A stretch of 64,000 nt of DNA from Fusobacterium perfoetens ATCC 29250 (GCF_000622245.1 NZ_JHXW01000011.1:1-64000); one strand, 5' to 3'; numbered from the stretch's first letter, positions 9,187 to 18,131 are shown. The notes: generated from the sequence alone by a model not told the origin. Made by a program: numbers and translations.

Positions 9187-9867
9187 TTATTCGTGGTCAT
9201 GGTGATGATGAGCACAAGCAGAACCTTTAGAATATAATTCTCCTTCAAGGTAAACTTTTAATATATCTTCAATATTTCCACAAGCTCCTAATATAACTTC
9301 TCCACCATTTCCTTTTATTAAATCAATAGCTCTTTGTCCCATTCCACCTGTTATTACAACATTGATATTATTAGCAGCTATAAATCTTGGGAATACTCCA
9401 GGAGCATGTTCAGGAGCTACTAAAATTTCTTTATTAACTATTTCTCCATCTTTAATAGAAAATACTGCAAATTTTTCACAGTGTCCAAAATGTTCTTCTA
9501 CAGTAACCTCGTCATTTGTTGGGAATCCAACTCTTAAAATTTCATTGTTCATCATATCATCTCCTATATTTTCTTCTGTATATTCTAGGTGTTCATTTTT
9601 TAGTTTAATGGCTTTTTGATGTAATAAACCTTCTAATATTTTTTTTCTTCCAGAATTTAAAAGTCTTTGAATAGTTCCTCTGGAAATTTTCATTATTTCA
9701 GCAGTTTCAATTTGACTTTTTCCCTCATAGTCACAAAGTCTTACAGCTTCAATCTCATCTATTTCAATTTGGATAATTTCCATTTGAGATAGAGGAATTC
9801 CTGTTGGTTTAAATATTATTTCATTAGCTAAAGCTCTACAACATCTAACTTTTTTACATCTAGGCAT
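9187..9867 (-). CDS. DUF134 HTH protein fused to a NifX-like domain, His-rich tail
   Basis: This 226-residue two-domain protein starts with a DUF134 domain (about 1-90), with Cys-rich RCKKVRCCR and a sigma-like helix-turn-helix around QIETAEIMKISRGTIQRLL. A NifX/NafY domain follows (about 108-210; EEHFGHCEKFAVF, GGMGQRAIDLI). It ends in a His/Asp-rich tail HHHHDHE that could bind metal. DUF134 and NifX proteins are usually separate neighbours, so the fusion supports a joint role. It is first in the operon, behind a strong promoter with a palindrome, and could be an autoregulator; that is inference. Confidence 0.85.
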   Translation of the reverse strand: MPRCKKVRCCRALANEIIFKPTGIPLSQMEIIQIEIDEIEAVRLCDYEGKSQIETAEIMKISRGTIQRLLNSGRKKILEGLLHQKAIKLKNEHLEYTEENIGDDMMNNEILRVGFPTNDEVTVEEHFGHCEKFAVFSIKDGEIVNKEILVAPEHAPGVFPRFIAANNINVVITGGMGQRAIDLIKGNGGEVILGACGNIEDILKVYLEGELYSKGSACAHHHHDHE

Positions 9868-9884
9868 ACAAATCTCCTAAAAAT

Positions 9885-9910
9885 TTATATTGTGCATATG
9901 CACAATATAA
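9885..9910. promoter_or_regulatory. 26-bp perfect palindromic operator over the start of the Fe-S operon
   Basis: A perfect palindrome with core TGTGCATATGCACA and AT-rich flanks lies just downstream of the -10 box of the minus-strand promoter, where transcription should start. Bound protein there would block RNA polymerase. The regulator is unknown; the DUF134 fusion encoded next to it is a candidate. Confidence 0.7.
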
Positions 9911-9938
9911 TTATATAAATTATTTTTTTATTTGTCAA
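9910..9938 (-). promoter_or_regulatory. Consensus sigma-70 promoter for the DUF134/Fe-S operon
   Basis: On the minus strand a perfect TTGACA (9933-9938) and a perfect TATAAT (9910-9915) are 17 bases apart. The downstream palindrome abuts the -10 box. An AGGAG ribosome binding site precedes the first gene. Confidence 0.85.
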
Positions 9939-10110
9939 CAAAAATTATTGGTAAAACAGGAAACCATTTTAACCATATTTTTTAATAAAATAAAAAAAAT
10001 TAGTAACATAAAATGAAAAAGTGTATAATTATAATATAGATATAAAAAAGTAAAATGGTATAAATTTTGCTAAATCTTTTAAGAAAAAATAAAAATAGGG
10101 AGGCTTATTA

Positions 10111-11292
10111 ATGAAATATAATTTTAACGAAAAAATTGATAGAAGTAAAAATCATTCAGCTAAATGGGAAGAGCTAGAAATGAAATTTGGAAGAAAAGAC
10201 TTAACTCCTATGTGGGTAGCTGATATGGATATAAAAGCTGCTCCAGAAATAGTTGAAGCAATGAAAGAAAAAGTTGAACAAGAGATATTTGGTTATGTAT
10301 ATAGACCAGCTTCTTATTATGAAACAGCTGCTAAATGGGTAGAAAAAAGATTTGGATATACTATATCTCCAAACTCTTTAATCCATAGTCCAGGTGTTGT
10401 ACCAAGTATGTCTATATTAGTGAAAATGTTTACTAAACCAAATGACAAAATTTTAATTCAATCACCTGTATATCCACCATTTGCTTCATCAGTAAAAGAC
10501 AATGGAAGAACATTAGTAGAAAATAAACTTATAAAAGATGAAAAAGGATATTATACAGTTGATTTTAAAGATTTAGAAGAAAAATTATCTTCTGGAGAAA
10601 TCTCTTTATTTATTTTATGTAGTCCACACAATCCAGTAGGAAGAGTTTGGTCAAAAGATGAATTGAAAAAAATGGGAGATTTATGCGTAAAATATAATGT
10701 AAGAATTATTGCTGATGAAATTTGGAGAGATTTAATTATGCCAGGACATAAACACACTCCATTAGGTTCAGTTAGTAAAGAGATAGAGGATATAACTATT
10801 ACATTATTTTCACCTACAAAAACATTTAACCTAGCTGGACTTCAAGCTTCTTTTGCTACATTCCCAAGAGAAGAAGAAAGAAAAGCTTTTGATACAGTAT
10901 TAGGTCAAATGGACGTTAAGAGAAATAATCCATTTAGTTTAGTGGCTTTTGAAGCAGCTTATGAAAAATGTGAAGATTGGTTAGGAGAATTAATCGAACA
11001 TATAAATGGAAATTTTGATTATGTAATGGATTTTGTAGAAAAAAGATTACCTAATGTAAAAGTTTACAAACCAGAGGGAACATATTTAATGTGGTTAGAT
11101 TTTAATAATATAGGAATTCCTCAAGATAAAATTCAAAGTTTCTTAATTAATGAAGCTAGAGTTGCTATGAATGAAGGTGGAAGCTTTGGAGAAAATGGAA
11201 AAGGATTTGGAAGATTAAATGTAGCTTGTCCTAGATATATGGTAGAAGAAGCTATGGAAAGAATAGAAAAAGCTATTAAAAATATAAAATAA
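10111..11292 (+). CDS. MalY/PatB-type PLP-dependent C-S beta-lyase
   Basis: This 393-residue fold-type I PLP enzyme probably cleaves cystathionine or cysteine to pyruvate, ammonia and a thiol or H2S. The PLP lysine is Lys237 in SPTKTFNLAGLQ. SPHNPVGRVW at 171-180 holds the cofactor asparagine, and ADEIW at 201-205 the aspartate that binds the pyridine nitrogen. The MalY-typical N-terminus LTPMWVADMD is present. A GGGAGG site precedes ATG. It stands just upstream of a sigma-54 regulator and a cysteine-catabolism-like cassette, which supports a cysteine desulfhydrase role. A second member lies at 51990. Confidence 0.88.
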   Translation: MKYNFNEKIDRSKNHSAKWEELEMKFGRKDLTPMWVADMDIKAAPEIVEAMKEKVEQEIFGYVYRPASYYETAAKWVEKRFGYTISPNSLIHSPGVVPSMSILVKMFTKPNDKILIQSPVYPPFASSVKDNGRTLVENKLIKDEKGYYTVDFKDLEEKLSSGEISLFILCSPHNPVGRVWSKDELKKMGDLCVKYNVRIIADEIWRDLIMPGHKHTPLGSVSKEIEDITITLFSPTKTFNLAGLQASFATFPREEERKAFDTVLGQMDVKRNNPFSLVAFEAAYEKCEDWLGELIEHINGNFDYVMDFVEKRLPNVKVYKPEGTYLMWLDFNNIGIPQDKIQSFLINEARVAMNEGGSFGENGKGFGRLNVACPRYMVEEAMERIEKAIKNIK

Positions 11293-11303
11293 GTTTAAAT
11301 ATT

Positions 11304-11340
11304 ATAGGGGCTATTGTAAGGGTTATACAATAACCCCTAT
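11304..11340. terminator. Stem-loop after the C-S lyase gene
   Basis: Arms of 15 bases, ATAGGGGCTATTGTA and TACAATAACCCCTAT, pair with one mismatch around a 7-base loop. No clear T run follows, so it may be a weak terminator, a processing site or an operator for the regulator downstream. Confidence 0.5.
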
Positions 11341-11404
11341 ATTAATATGTGATATTTTTATTATTTATATGTTATAATTAAAGAAAATTATAGGAGAAAT
11401 TATT

Positions 11405-13468
11405 ATGAAAAAAAGAATTTCAATAATAACTAATGCAAAAGAAATAAGAAGTGCAATGAAAGAACAAGTGGAATTTATATTTGATGGACTTGTTGATTGT
11501 GATATTTATAGTATAGAAGATGGTTCTATTAATAATTTAAAAAAATCTGATTTGTATCTTCTTTCAAGTAGTGCCTATGAATTTTTAGATGATAAATTTT
11601 TAAAAAATAAAAATATTGTAATAGCTGATTTAACATTAACAAAAGAGAATCTTAATTATTTAAAGAATTTTCCTAATAAGACTAAGATTATATTTTTTAA
11701 TGTAAGTTTTAAAATGGCTATAGAAACAATTTCTATGATGTATCACTTAGGAATAAATAATATAGAGTTTATTCCAGCTTATCCAAATATGGAGAATTTT
11801 CCAGATGGAGAAATAATTATGACTCCAGCAGAAACTCAATTACTTCCAGAAAATGTAAAAAATAGAAAAATAATTGATATTGGACATAGAATATTAGATA
11901 CAAATACAATAATAGAAATTGCTTTGAAATTAGAGTTTGAATATCTTTTATATTATAAAAAGATAAAAAAATATTTAGAAACTGTAGCTACTAATGATTA
12001 CAGTTTAAATAAAATATTAGAAAGAGCTACTCAAGCTGAAAGTCAATTTTCTATCCTTATGAAAACAAGTAAAATTGCCATTTTAGGAGTTGATAAAGAT
12101 AATTATCTTTGTTCTTGTAATGAGGCAGCTGAAAAGATATTGGGAAAATCAAGTAATAATTTAATAGGAAATAATGCTGAAGATATTTTACCATATATTC
12201 CTTTTAGAGAGGTAAGAGAAAATAAAGAAGAAATTAGAGAAAAACTTATAAAAATAAATGAGGAATATATTAATTTGAATATAATTCCTATAATAAAAGC
12301 AGATAATTATATGGGAGCTTTTGCTATTTTTCAAGAATTTAAAGAAGAAGAGAAAAAACAAATAGAACTTAGAAGACAACTTTTAAATAAAGGACATAAA
12401 GCAAAATATACTTTTGAGGATATAATCGGAGAAAATGAAGAAATAAAAAAATTAAAAGAAAGAGGAAGAAAGATTGCTCAAAAAGATATAGATATTTTAA
12501 TAACTGGAGAAAGTGGAACAGGAAAAGAATTATTTGTTCATGCTTTACATAATTCTTCTAAGAGAAAAGAATATCCATTTGTAGCTATAAACTGTGCTGC
12601 TATACCAGAAAATCTTCTTGAAAGTGAGTTATTTGGTTATGAAGAGGGAGCTTTTACAGGAGCTAAAAAAGGTGGAAAGATAGGACTTTTTGAATATGCT
12701 CATAAGGGAACATTATTTTTAGACGAATTAGAGGGAATGAGTCCAGCTTTACAAGTAAAATTATTAAGAGTTTTACAAGAAAAAGAGATAATGAGATTAG
12801 GTGGAGATAAGGTTATAAATGTAGATGTAAGAATTATAGCCACTACAAATGAAGAGTTGAGAGATTTGATAAAACAAGGAAAATTTAGAAAAGACCTTTA
12901 TTATAGATTAAATGTATTTCCATTTATAATTCCCCCATTAAGAGATAGAATAGATGATTTATATCTTTTAACAGAAAAATTTATGAATGAAAGTAAGGGA
13001 AACTTTAGATTTTCATCAAAAGCAAAAGAAGCTTTTGAAAAATATAATTGGGATGGAAATATTAGAGAATTAAAAAATTATATAGAATATTTAAGTTTTT
13101 TAGATGAAGAAATTATAGAGTTTCAAGAACTTCCACCAGCTATAAAAGAATATTATATAGAAACTACAGAAAAAGAAAAGAAAGATATTGAAACCAAAAA
13201 AGAGGAAATTCTAATAAATTTATTTGGAGATAGATTTGAGGATTATTTATTTGTTTTGAAAAAAATAGAAGAAGCTACAAAAAATGGCGAAAGTAGTGGT
13301 AGACAAAGATTAAGTGAGTTGAGCAAGAAACATAGTGTCTATTTAACAGAGCAAGAAATAAGAAGTATTTTAAAGAAACTGGAGAACCTAGAATTTATAA
13401 AAGTTTTTAAAGGAAGAAAAGGAAATATAATATCTGAGAAAGGAAAAGAGATATTAGAAAAATATTAA
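11405..13468 (+). CDS. Sigma-54-dependent transcriptional activator (PAS, AAA+), first copy
   Basis: This 687-residue enhancer-binding protein activates sigma-54 promoters. Residues 1-190 are a sensory domain I cannot name, with similarity to the second regulator at 18222. A PAS-like domain is at about 212-312. The AAA+ domain has Walker A GESGTGKE (368-375), the sigma-54 contact loop GAFTGA (415-420) and Walker B GTLFLDE (435-441). Instead of a Fis helix-turn-helix, the C-terminus looks like a winged helix ending RKGNIIS. It lies directly upstream of a -24/-12 promoter and the glutaredoxin-symporter-cyuA operon, its probable target. Confidence 0.9.
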   Translation: MKKRISIITNAKEIRSAMKEQVEFIFDGLVDCDIYSIEDGSINNLKKSDLYLLSSSAYEFLDDKFLKNKNIVIADLTLTKENLNYLKNFPNKTKIIFFNVSFKMAIETISMMYHLGINNIEFIPAYPNMENFPDGEIIMTPAETQLLPENVKNRKIIDIGHRILDTNTIIEIALKLEFEYLLYYKKIKKYLETVATNDYSLNKILERATQAESQFSILMKTSKIAILGVDKDNYLCSCNEAAEKILGKSSNNLIGNNAEDILPYIPFREVRENKEEIREKLIKINEEYINLNIIPIIKADNYMGAFAIFQEFKEEEKKQIELRRQLLNKGHKAKYTFEDIIGENEEIKKLKERGRKIAQKDIDILITGESGTGKELFVHALHNSSKRKEYPFVAINCAAIPENLLESELFGYEEGAFTGAKKGGKIGLFEYAHKGTLFLDELEGMSPALQVKLLRVLQEKEIMRLGGDKVINVDVRIIATTNEELRDLIKQGKFRKDLYYRLNVFPFIIPPLRDRIDDLYLLTEKFMNESKGNFRFSSKAKEAFEKYNWDGNIRELKNYIEYLSFLDEEIIEFQELPPAIKEYYIETTEKEKKDIETKKEEILINLFGDRFEDYLFVLKKIEEATKNGESSGRQRLSELSKKHSVYLTEQEIRSILKKLENLEFIKVFKGRKGNIISEKGKEILEKY

Positions 13469-13475
13469 TAGGTAA

Positions 13476-13506
13476 AATAGGTAGATAATTCTACCTATTT
13501 TTTTTA
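13476..13506 (+). terminator. Rho-independent terminator after sigma-54 activator 1
   Basis: AATAGGTAG and CTACCTATT pair around ATAATT and are followed by a run of eight T. It separates the activator gene from its probable target promoter. Confidence 0.85.
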
Positions 13507-13567
13507 TAGCTTTGGTTTGATTATAAACAAAAAGAGTTAAAAAAAGTAAAAAAATTTTTTTTATTTA

Positions 13568-13584
13568 TGGCATAAAAATTGCTT
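13568..13584 (+). promoter_or_regulatory. Sigma-54 (-24/-12) promoter
   Basis: TGGCATAAAAATTGCTT has GG (13569-13570) and GC (13581-13582) separated by exactly 10 bases, as in the sigma-54 consensus TGGCA-N-TTGC. It stands about 40 bases before the glutaredoxin-like gene and just after a sigma-54 activator gene. Confidence 0.85.
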
Positions 13585-13624
13585 TATAAATAATAAAAAA
13601 TAAAATAATTTTTAAGGAGGAAAA

Positions 13625-13876
13625 ATGAAAGTAACAGTTATAGGAAGTCACTTATGTGAAGATACAAGAAATGCTTTAGAGGTATTAAAAAGTAAAGGGG
13701 TAGAAATAGAATTTTTTAATATTTCTGAAAGTTTAGATTCTTTAAAAAAATACTTATCATACAGAGAAACAGAAGATATGTATAAAAAAGTAAGAGAAAA
13801 TGGTGGAATAGGAATTCCATTATTAATTTTAGAAGATGGAACAAAAACTTTTGATATTAATGAAATAGTAAAATAA
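13625..13876 (+). CDS. Glutaredoxin-like small protein, copy 1
   Basis: This 83-residue thioredoxin-fold protein begins with the strand MKVTVIGS. The active-site position reads HLCEDT, so only one cysteine is present rather than CxxC. GIGIPLLILEDG carries the cis-proline expected for a glutaredoxin. It may bind or reduce a thiol substrate of the neighbouring transporter; that is inference. GGAGG precedes ATG. It is first in the sigma-54-controlled operon with a symporter and CyuA-like enzyme. A paralogue at 16626 is very similar over its whole length. Confidence 0.75.
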   Translation: MKVTVIGSHLCEDTRNALEVLKSKGVEIEFFNISESLDSLKKYLSYRETEDMYKKVRENGGIGIPLLILEDGTKTFDINEIVK

Positions 13877-13901
13877 AAAGTTTAGATAGTAGGAGGGGTT
13901 T

Positions 13902-15134
13902 ATGGAAAAGAAAAAAGGAATATGGGAAGCCTATAAATTTTCAATCATTTTAGTAGGAGCTATAATAATTGGAAGTTTAATAGGAGTTTATTTAGGAGAA
14001 GGGGCAAAAAAATTAAAGCCTTTTGGAGATTTATTTATTAATGGTATGTTCACTATTGTTGTTCCATTAGTATTAGTTACAATCAGTAGTTCTATTGCTG
14101 GAATGAACGATATGAATAGATTAGGAAAAATTTTAAAAACATTGCTTTTAACATTTGTCGGAACAGGAATTATTGCTTTTATTTATGTATTTATAACAGT
14201 AAAAGTATTTCCACCAGCTCAAGGAGTAGAATTAAGTATGCCTGCTGCTGAAGCTTTAAAACCATTCCAAACAGGAGACCAAATAGTAAAAGCTATAACA
14301 GTAACAGATTTTCCAGAATTAATATCTAGAAAAAATATGTTACCATTAATAATTTTCTCAATAGTATTTGGACTTTGTGTAAATATGATTGGAGAAAAAG
14401 GAAGAATAATAGCTAGAGGATTAGAAGCATTATCAGAAGTATTTTTAAAAATGATAGGACTTTTAATGTACTATGCTCCAATAGGATTAGGAGCTTATTT
14501 TGCTGCTTTAATTGGAGAACATGGTAAAGAATTATTAGGTTCTTATGCTAGAGCAATGGCTATTTATTATCCTTTATGTTTAGTATATATGTTTACAGCT
14601 TTCCCTTTATATGGGTATATAGCAGCTGGAAAAGAAGGAGTAAGAGCTTTAAAACATGTAATTTCACCAGCAATTACAGCTGTAGCTACTCAAAGTAGTA
14701 TAGCTACTCTTCCTGTAAATTTAGATGCTTGTAAAGAAATTGGAGTTCCAAAAGATATAAGAGAAATAGTACTTCCAATAGGAGCTACAGCTCATATGGA
14801 TGGAACAGTTTTAAGTTCAATTTTAAAAATATCTTTCTTATTTGGAATCTTCCAAGTACCATTTGAAGGAATGGGAACATATTTAAGTGCTTTAGCCCTA
14901 TCAGTAGTAGGTGGAGTTGTTATGTCAGGAGTACCTGGTGGAGGATTAATTGGAGAGATGTTAATCGTTACTATGTATGGATTCCCAGCTGAAGCTTTCC
15001 CAATCATAGCTACAATAGGATATTTAGTTGACCCATTTGCTACAATGATAAATGCTAGTGGAGATACAATGGCTTCTATGTTAATAACAAGAGTTGTTGA
15101 AGGAAAAGATTGGATGAAGAAAAATTTAGGTTAA
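13902..15134 (+). CDS. Dicarboxylate/amino acid:cation symporter (DAACS/SLC1 family), copy 1
   Basis: This 410-residue secondary transporter has about eight membrane segments and two re-entrant loops. The serine-rich hairpin TQSSIATLP (about 266-274), the HMDGT motif (about 297-301), and the C-terminal MINASGDT helix with the substrate-binding Asp and Arg region are family hallmarks. The DAACS family carries glutamate, dicarboxylates or L-cystine (TcyP). The operon with a glutaredoxin-like protein and a cysteine desulfidase favours cysteine or cystine, which is inference. GGAGG precedes the start, 25 bases after the small gene. Confidence 0.88.
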   Translation: MEKKKGIWEAYKFSIILVGAIIIGSLIGVYLGEGAKKLKPFGDLFINGMFTIVVPLVLVTISSSIAGMNDMNRLGKILKTLLLTFVGTGIIAFIYVFITVKVFPPAQGVELSMPAAEALKPFQTGDQIVKAITVTDFPELISRKNMLPLIIFSIVFGLCVNMIGEKGRIIARGLEALSEVFLKMIGLLMYYAPIGLGAYFAALIGEHGKELLGSYARAMAIYYPLCLVYMFTAFPLYGYIAAGKEGVRALKHVISPAITAVATQSSIATLPVNLDACKEIGVPKDIREIVLPIGATAHMDGTVLSSILKISFLFGIFQVPFEGMGTYLSALALSVVGGVVMSGVPGGGLIGEMLIVTMYGFPAEAFPIIATIGYLVDPFATMINASGDTMASMLITRVVEGKDWMKKNLG

Positions 15135-15144
15135 AAAATTAAAC

Positions 15145-15176
15145 TAGACTGACTAAATGTCAGTCTATGTTTTTAT
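15145..15176 (+). terminator. Intra-operon stem-loop between symporter and cyuA-like gene
   Basis: TAGACTGAC and GTCAGTCTA pair around TAAAT and are followed by TGTTTTTA. It lies inside what looks like one operon, so it probably lowers transcription into the enzyme gene relative to the transporter. Confidence 0.7.
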
Positions 15177-15201
15177 GAAGAGAAAATTTTGGAGGGAGTA
15201 T

Positions 15202-16470
15202 ATGAAAGAATTAACAATATTAATAAAAAATGATATGAAACCAGCCCTTGGAGTAACAGAGCCTGGAGCTATAGCTTTTGCTGTATCAAAGGCTAAAAGT
15301 TATTTAAAAGAGGAAGTTGAAAAGGTAGAAGTTTTATTAAATTCAGGAATATATAAAAATGCTTTTACTTGTGGAATTCCAAACTCTAATGAATTTGGAA
15401 ATAAATTTTCAGCTGCTTTAGGTTTAGTTGGAGGAAATCCTGAAAAAGAGTTGGAGTCTTTAGAAGATGTGACAGAAGAAGATAATAAAAAAGCTCAAAA
15501 ACTTATTGATGAGGGAAAAATAGAGGTAAAATTAAATAAAATAAGTTCAGATATTTTTATTGAAGTAGAATTAAAAACTAAAAGTGAAAGTTGTAAATTA
15601 ACAATAGAGGACACTCATACAAATATCACTTCAATTATTTTAAATGATAAAGAGATTTTTAGTAAAAAAACAGAGAAAACTCAAGCTAAAAAAGAAGAAA
15701 TTGTAATTCATAAATATTCTTTAAAAGATATATTGGAATATGTAGAAACTGTAGATTATAATGAAATAAAATTTGTCTTAGATGCTCATAAAATGAATTT
15801 AGATTTATTTCAAGAGGGGTTATCAAATCCAAGAACAACTTTTGTAAAAGAGTTTTATAGATTAAATGGAAATAAAATATTTTCAGATGATGTATTAAAA
15901 ACAGCTCAACTTATATGTAATGGAGCTATAGAAGCTAGAGTTTTAGGATTAAATGAACCAGCTATGAGTATTACAGGTTCTGGAGCTCATGGAATAATTA
16001 CAACTTTACCTTTATATGCAGAATATAAGGTAAAAAATTTAAGTGAGGAAAAATTAGCTAGAGCAACAATGTTAAGTTATTTAATTTGTACTTATATAAA
16101 AGAATATTCTGGAAGATTGTCAGCTTTCTGTGGTTGTGGAATAGCTGGAGGAACAGGAGTAGCTTGTGGAATTGGATATTTAAGAGGAGCTAATGAAAAG
16201 GAAATAACAAATATTATTAATAATATGGCATCTGGTATAACTGGAATGATTTGTGATGGAGGAAATCAAGGGTGTACAATGAAAGGAATTGTAGCCACAG
16301 ATTCAGCTTTTCGTTCAGTAGAATTAGCTATGAATAATATATTTATTTCAAATATCCATGGAATAAATGGAAATACTCCAGAAGAAACTATGAAAAATAT
16401 GGGAAAAATAGCTTCTCCAGGAATGGAAGAAACTGAAAAAGTTATAGTGGATATATTTCAAGAAAAATAA
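15202..16470 (+). CDS. L-cysteine desulfidase-like protein (CyuA/YhaM, UPF0597)
   Basis: This 422-residue protein of the family to which E. coli CyuA belongs degrades L-cysteine to pyruvate, sulfide and ammonia with an Fe-S cluster. The hallmark N-terminus ALGVTEPGAIA (about 15-25) is present, as are cysteines in FTCGIPNS, FCGCGIAGGTG, ACGIG and ICDGGNQGC. I set the start at 15202, after TTTGGAGGG; an in-frame ATG at 15157 lies inside the upstream stem-loop and has no ribosome binding site. Being with a DAACS symporter mirrors the E. coli cyuPA pairing of transporter and enzyme. Confidence 0.85.
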   Translation: MKELTILIKNDMKPALGVTEPGAIAFAVSKAKSYLKEEVEKVEVLLNSGIYKNAFTCGIPNSNEFGNKFSAALGLVGGNPEKELESLEDVTEEDNKKAQKLIDEGKIEVKLNKISSDIFIEVELKTKSESCKLTIEDTHTNITSIILNDKEIFSKKTEKTQAKKEEIVIHKYSLKDILEYVETVDYNEIKFVLDAHKMNLDLFQEGLSNPRTTFVKEFYRLNGNKIFSDDVLKTAQLICNGAIEARVLGLNEPAMSITGSGAHGIITTLPLYAEYKVKNLSEEKLARATMLSYLICTYIKEYSGRLSAFCGCGIAGGTGVACGIGYLRGANEKEITNIINNMASGITGMICDGGNQGCTMKGIVATDSAFRSVELAMNNIFISNIHGINGNTPEETMKNMGKIASPGMEETEKVIVDIFQEK

Positions 16471-16483
16471 ATTTTAATATATA

Positions 16484-16535
16484 AGAGGATATTACAAGGT
16501 TTTTATTAAGAATGAATGTAATATCCTTTTTATTT
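16484..16535 (+). terminator. Rho-independent terminator after the cyuA-like gene
   Basis: AGGATATTACA and TGTAATATCCT pair around a 20-base loop and run into TTTTTATTTTT. It ends the first cassette before the duplicated one starts. Confidence 0.8.
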
Positions 16536-16577
16536 TTATAAAAAAATTACTAATTTGTAACTGTTTTTATTTTTTTA

Positions 16578-16586
16578 TGATATAAT
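16578..16586 (+). promoter_or_regulatory. Extended -10 promoter for the second cassette
   Basis: TGATATAAT is a perfect extended -10 (TG-N-TATAAT) 40 bases before the second glutaredoxin-like gene. No -24/-12 element is seen, so this copy appears to have sigma-70 rather than sigma-54 control. Confidence 0.6.
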
Positions 16587-16625
16587 ATGTTTAAAATTCT
16601 AAAATAAAATTATGAAAGGAGAAAT

Positions 16626-16874
16626 ATGAAAGTAACAGTTATAGGAAGTCATTTATGTAAAGATACAGTAGATGCTCTAGATATATTAAAAAATAAAAAA
16701 ATAGAGGTAGAATTCTTAAATATATCAGAAGATTTAACATCTTTAAAAAAATACTTATCATATAGAGAGACAGAAGAGATGTATAATGAAGTAAGAAAAA
16801 ATGGAGGAATTGGAATACCATTATTAATTTTAGAGGATGGAACAAAAACTTTTGATATAGATAAAATCTATTAA
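16626..16874 (+). CDS. Glutaredoxin-like small protein, copy 2
   Basis: This 82-residue paralogue of the gene at 13625 shares MKVTVIGSHLC, KKYLSYRETE-MY and NGGIGIPLLILEDGTKTFDI. The active site is again monothiol (HLCKDT). Its role is probably tied to the adjacent symporter, because the same pair is duplicated. GGAG precedes ATG, and it is 21 bases upstream of symporter copy 2. Confidence 0.75.
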   Translation: MKVTVIGSHLCKDTVDALDILKNKKIEVEFLNISEDLTSLKKYLSYRETEEMYNEVRKNGGIGIPLLILEDGTKTFDIDKIY

Positions 16875-16895
16875 AAAATAAAAGGAGGAAAATCT

Positions 16896-18131
16896 ATGGA
16901 AAAAAGAAAACAAAGTATATGGGAAGCCTATAAATTTTCAATAATTTTAATAGGTGCTATACTAATAGGTAGTTATATAGGTGCTCGTTTTGGTGAAAGT
17001 GCTAAAAAGTTAAAACCATTGGGAGATTTATTTATCAATGGTATGTTTACTATTGTTGTTCCTTTAGTTTTTGTTACAATAAGTAGCTCTATTTCTGCTA
17101 TGAGTGATATGAAAAGACTGGGAAAAATATTAAAAACATTACTTTTAACATTTGTTGGAACAGGAATGTTTGCGTTTATATATATTTTTTGTGTAGTAAA
17201 AATATTTCCACCAGCTCAAGGAGTAGATTTAGTTTTAGAAACTCCAGAAGCTCTAAAAACTCTTCATACAGGTGAACAAATTGTAAGAGCTTTAACAGTA
17301 ACAGATTTTCCAGAATTAATTTCTAAGGCAAATATGTTACCACTAATTCTTTTCTCAATAGTATTTGGATTATGTATAAATATGATTGGAGAAAAAGGAA
17401 AAATAATAGCTAGAGGATTAGATGCTTTAGCTGAAGTATTTTTAAAAATGATAGGACTTTTAATGTATTATGCTCCAATAGGATTAGGAGCTTATTTTGC
17501 TGCTTTAGTAGGAGAATATGGAGATAAATTAATAGGTTCTTATGCTAGAGCTATGTTAATATATTATCCTTTATGTATAGTTTATATGTTTACAGCTTTT
17601 CCATTATATGGATATATTTCAGGAGGAAAAGATGGAGTAAAAGCTTTAAAAAATTTAATTTCACCAGCAATTACAGCTGTGGCTACCCAAAGTAGTATTG
17701 CTACACTTCCTGTAAACTTAGAAGCTAGTAAGAAAATAGGTATTCCAAAAGATATAAGAGAAATAGTACTTCCAATAGGAGCTACAGCTCATATGGATGG
17801 AACAGTTATAAGTTCTATTTTAAAAATTTCTTTCTTATTTGGTGTATATCAAATTCCATTTGAAGGAACAGGAACTTATTTAAGTGCTTTGGCTCTATCA
17901 GTAATAGGTGGAGTTGTTATGTCAGGAGTACCTGGTGGTGGATTAATAGGAGAGATGTTGATTGTTAATATGTATGGATTCCCACCTGAAGCTTTCCCAA
18001 TTATAGCTACAATAGGATATTTAGTTGACCCACCAGCTACAATGATAAATGCTAGTGGAGATACAGTAGCAGCTATGATTATTACAAGAGTTGTTGAAGG
18101 TAAAGATTGGCTTAAAAAAAATCTAGGATAA
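16896..18131 (+). CDS. Dicarboxylate/amino acid:cation symporter (DAACS/SLC1 family), copy 2
   Basis: This 411-residue paralogue of the symporter at 13902 is closely similar along its whole length, including TQSSIATLP, AHMDGT and MINASGDT. The most visible differences are in the loop at about 107-122 (VDLVLETPEALKT), which suggests a shift in specificity or affinity. GGAGG precedes the start. It is followed by a stem-loop and then by the second sigma-54 activator. Confidence 0.88.
   Translation: MEKRKQSIWEAYKFSIILIGAILIGSYIGARFGESAKKLKPLGDLFINGMFTIVVPLVFVTISSSISAMSDMKRLGKILKTLLLTFVGTGMFAFIYIFCVVKIFPPAQGVDLVLETPEALKTLHTGEQIVRALTVTDFPELISKANMLPLILFSIVFGLCINMIGEKGKIIARGLDALAEVFLKMIGLLMYYAPIGLGAYFAALVGEYGDKLIGSYARAMLIYYPLCIVYMFTAFPLYGYISGGKDGVKALKNLISPAITAVATQSSIATLPVNLEASKKIGIPKDIREIVLPIGATAHMDGTVISSILKISFLFGVYQIPFEGTGTYLSALALSVIGGVVMSGVPGGGLIGEMLIVNMYGFPPEAFPIIATIGYLVDPPATMINASGDTVAAMIITRVVEGKDWLKKNLG

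Noticed and set aside
15157-15201. Upstream start for the cyuA-like gene
   Set aside because: The ATG lies inside the intra-operon stem-loop and lacks a ribosome binding site. The ATG at 15202 has GGAGGG in front and begins the conserved sequence.
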